NCBI GenBank assembly: GCA_946807835.1
Contig: OX327686.1
Span: 17,174,001-17,238,000 of the forward strand
Direction of reading: 5' to 3'
DNA from: Ailanthus altissimus
Taxonomy: Eukaryota; Streptophyta; Magnoliopsida; Sapindales; Simaroubaceae
DNA length: 64,000 bases
Shown here: in pieces, positions 60,865 to 64,000 of the stretch
Position numbering within the stretch: the stretch's first letter is position 1
How the letters are laid out: each line of letters begins with the position of its first letter
Program-made: the position numbers and the translations under genes
The notes under the pieces: model-generated
Database searches by the model: none
Told to the model about the DNA's origin: nothing
The model's input: the letters and a program-made list of their open reading frames with translations, nothing else

Positions 60865-61300
60865 AAGTTAAACTCTCCCATAAAAACTTTGACAATTTTC
60901 CCTATAGGCTAATCCCTATATAGGGTCTTTAGTTGCCTTGTTAGAGTTGAACCCTTCTACGAGGACTTTGACGATTTTTCATATGTGCCTATCCCTGCAT
61001 AGGGTCTTCTAGTTACCTTGTAAGAGTCAACACTCCTATATAGACTTTGATGATTTTTCCTATGGGCCATCCTTACACAGGGTCTTTAGTTTCCTGTTGA
61101 GAGTCTATCTTCTCCCACACACACACGAACTTTGACAATTTTTGTTGTAGGCTAATCCTCATACAAGGACTTCAGTTGCTATGTAGGAGTCGAACCCTTC
61201 CACATTGACTTTAACGATTTTCCTTGTGGGTCAATCCTAACACAAGGTCTTCAGTTGCCTTATGAAAGTCGATTCCCTCAAGGACTTGTGTTGGGGTTAT
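60865..61300. repeat. Tandem array of five to six units of about 79-86 bp
   Basis: Consensus elements per unit: GAGTCGAACCCTTCC, GACTTTGACGATTTTTC, TATGGGCCAATCC, ACACAGGGTCTTCAGTTGCC. Unit starts near 60868, 60946, 61026, 61103, 61189 and a partial at 61268. Unit lengths are not multiples of three and there is no long frame, so probably non-coding. A diverged copy of the array is at 45640-45926. Confidence 0.8.
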
Positions 61301-61328
61301 ATTTCTGCTAGGTTCTTTATATTGGGGA

Positions 61329-64000
61329 TGTCACGCCCCAGACCCAAAAGATCCGACACACGACATCACTTACATTCATTCACTGCATGTGCACTCATAA
61401 ATAATATTACACAAAATTTTCAACTTTCATTCAACACAGAAATCCTTAGCAAGTTGCTAGTAAGTTCAACACTAAAATCAACCATAACTTAACATATAAA
61501 TATAAACTTCTCTTGACAATATTTAAACATTCATTTCAATTTCTTTCAGAATTATAGCAATTGAATTATGACTGGGACAATTATTAAACCGGAGATACGC
61601 AGAGTTTTCTCAGAGATTAACACTCTACTACGTCACCAGTAGCAACTTTGTTACCGGGAGCCCAGAATATATCCATTGCAAATTCTTACTTAAAATCATC
61701 CAATAACCACACTTTATAAAACTTAAACCAAATCCAATCCACACACAATGAAATAATACATAAGTATTTATTCAATAGGGACAAACCAAATATCCTATCC
61801 CACGTGTCCCCAAATGAAACACACAACAACCTAGCAACTTAGGGAACCCAAGGAACAGCAGAAGCCTTGCCAAATCCGCTAAGCCCACATGCACCTTATT
61901 TACCTGAAATCACCATAAACTATAATGAGTATAAAACTCAGTAAGCATACTAATTTTTCATATATCAAATACAAATACATATATGTACACAATGCATATG
62001 TATGATATGCTGTGATCAATCAAAATCATAATCTTATCAAATCACATATCATGTAAGCGCTTACACATTCTTTCAAAACACATAATAGGAATACCATTAC
62101 TCAACTACTACTTAGTAGGACTTACATATCACATATCACATAATAAGCCAAATGTCACTCGTAGGTGACATACCGTATGAGAGGAATAGTACAAGTGAGG
62201 TCTTTAAATCACACATATATAACGCTTATGCCCGAAGGTAAAAGCCAAACCCTCACCCTGATCATCGGTGAGTCCTCTCACATGTACCAATACGCCACCA
62301 TACGAATGTGATGACTCACACTTCCTTTAGGTACCAATAGGATCCTCCCTACATACGGAACACATAACATATACCAATCCCGAAGGAAAGGCCACACATA
62401 AAGGCTCCACAAATCACATAAAATGCCTACTAAGTTAACAGTGAGTTCAAGTACTCTCAAATCACAAAATATTTCTCATGGACATATTACACTTCAAAAG
62501 CTTTCTTTATTAAACACATCTTATTTTGAAAGCTCACTTACAAAAACACATGTATGTCCATGCTCAATGTCAATGCTCACATTCAGAAACATATATTCAC
62601 ATTTCATATCAAAATATACTTTGACATAACATAAACATATTCTTAACCCCATTTACAAAATCATACAAAATAATTATTATGTTTATTGTGATTCCAGTAG
62701 TAAGTCTAGTATACTTACCTCTTAACACTTTCAGCCACAAGGCTTAGATCTCCTTAACCTATCAATGGAGACTAATCCTTTCATAAGCCTCACAATTCAC
62801 ACAAAATACTTTAAATAGCTTACAAAATTATACACAATGCATTTATCACATCAAATTGGTCTAAATATTTGGTTTCTCAAAACCTGTCATTCTGACCACT
62901 TACACTTAACAAAAATTTCTAATACATCAAATGATGTCCAATTACTCCAAAATCAGAATATACCATTCTTGACTCATATATCCTTCTTATATATGAATAT
63001 TATATCAAATTTCCTACACAATCCATTTCATACACACCATCGAATCCAAACTACAAGCCTGACAGGATCAAGATACTTACTGAACAGTATTCAATCTCCC
63101 AATTCTATAAAATCATATACTAACTCAAAAATTATAAAACTACCACATAATTACTCTTAACATATATCTCAGTCCATGATAAATATTTCACTTCCAAATC
63201 ACTGCCAAAAGTATTTTAAAACTATTTTATTCTATAACTTTAAAAATCTGTTAATCAAATATTGCAATGAGCTGATACACTTTAGAAATTCATAACACTT
63301 CAACCACATTGATCCAAATTCTCAATTCCGAGTATATCATATTAGACATATAAAATTATCATATTCCACAAATTCATAATTTTTAAAGATCATTCAGCAG
63401 GTCAAAAATTATTTTCCACTGTATCATACTGTTTACACAGGAAATTTCCAGAATTCCAGGGTCATTTTGGTAAATTCACTACAAATTCAATTTTCCGAGA
63501 TTTTCAGTCGATTCAAAGTCTCAGATGATCCTAAACATGTCTAATTTCATATACTCAAAATTCAAAACCAGAATCGAATCACAACAATTTATAAAATTCC
63601 TAGATCAAGAGGTTATCCAGCAGAAATTCCATAATTCATCATGATTTATCAAACTATCTTATAGATCATCATCAATTCTCATATGATCTTACGAAATACA
63701 CAACAAATCCTCAATTATACATATTTTCAGAAATCAAAACTTAAAGGAATTAACTTAATTAATACCAATAAATTGAGAAATACGTATAATATACCTCTTG
63801 AAATTCAAATTTCCAATTTCTTCTTCTTTTTCTTCTTCTTCTCCTCTTTCTCTCTCCTCTATTTCTCTCTTCTCTCTCTTAAAATGGGTAGCTCGACCTA
63901 AAAATGGTAAATTAGGGTTTAAAAGTGTATTTTTATACTAAGAGGCTAATTTTTGGTATTTACGAATTTGCCCCCAAAACTTTCAAAGTATAACAATTTG
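61329..64000 (-). mobile_element. Tekay-type gypsy LTR (copy T2), running out of the window
   Basis: The plus strand starts TGTCACGCCCCAGACCC, the inverted LTR end, and matches T1 for about 1.6 kb, then continues through a (TTC)n/(TC)n pyrimidine tract at 63817-63880 to the window edge. No coding sequence visible, as expected for LTR. Its other end is outside the window. Confidence 0.65.

Noticed and set aside
60865..61300. CRISPR-like regular repeat
   Set aside because: Units of about 80 bp are homologous along their whole length, with no unique spacers, in plant nuclear DNA.

Overview
The window is AT-rich nuclear DNA of a flowering plant, almost certainly a eudicot. Ty1/copia, Athila-type gypsy, Tekay-type chromovirus, En/Spm (CACTA), LINE and plant pararetrovirus relics are stacked inside one another. 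Two broken fragments of plant host genes are recognisable: a VAL2/HSL1-like first exon and a LOG cytokinin-activation gene copy. I found no intact protein-coding gene and no rRNA, tRNA or CRISPR array. It reads as an intergenic transposon graveyard.

Layout. 1-5850 is a copia fragment and its inverted copy, a palindrome of about 2 x 2.3 kb centred near 3537. 5851-12320 is a second copia element on the minus strand with a very short LTR (149 bp). 12321-13965 is the 5' LTR, primer-binding site and leader of a third copia element. 15416-18044 is an Athila-like LTR. 18089-20015 is a CACTA relic. 20016-23570 holds a VAL2-like exon in otherwise low-copy-looking DNA. 23640-24410 is a degenerate AT minisatellite, followed by a LINE fragment. 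25288-31063 is a deleted Athila-like element with an exact target-site duplication (TSD). 31744-39785 is an older element bounded by 0.42-kb inverted arms. 40872-45630 is a deleted element with a family-P LTR. 45640-48000 holds a tandem array and a Tekay fragment. 48673-51654 is an endogenous pararetrovirus fragment with its promoter/poly(A) module. 52164-52954 is the LOG pseudogene. 53030-60864 is a second Athila-like element. 60865-64000 is an 80-bp tandem array and a Tekay LTR.

Two LTR families dominate. Family Q (five copies, 1.37-1.50 kb, TGAT...ATCA) occurs only as solo LTRs, four of them with perfect 5-bp TSDs. Family P (five copies, TGTTAG...ACA, about 2.0-2.4 kb) has solo copies plus one deleted element; it can be tied to copia because the copia fragment at 1-3487 ends in the same LTR start. 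Nesting gives relative ages: Q lies inside P, copia, pararetrovirus and an Athila-like LTR, and P lies inside Athila-like elements, so Q is the youngest layer. The deepest nest is gypsy (53030-60864) > P (54161-57653) > Q (55779-57255).

The least explained signal is structural. The Q LTRs carry, upstream of their TATA box, arrays of small GC-rich dyads with a fixed CGC....GCG core and outer bases that change in matched pairs. Single copies of the same word sit in the other Athila-like LTRs and a denser, longer-stemmed cluster sits in the leader of an unrelated copia element. P LTRs separately keep a 33-nt hairpin with a matched base-pair change between copies.
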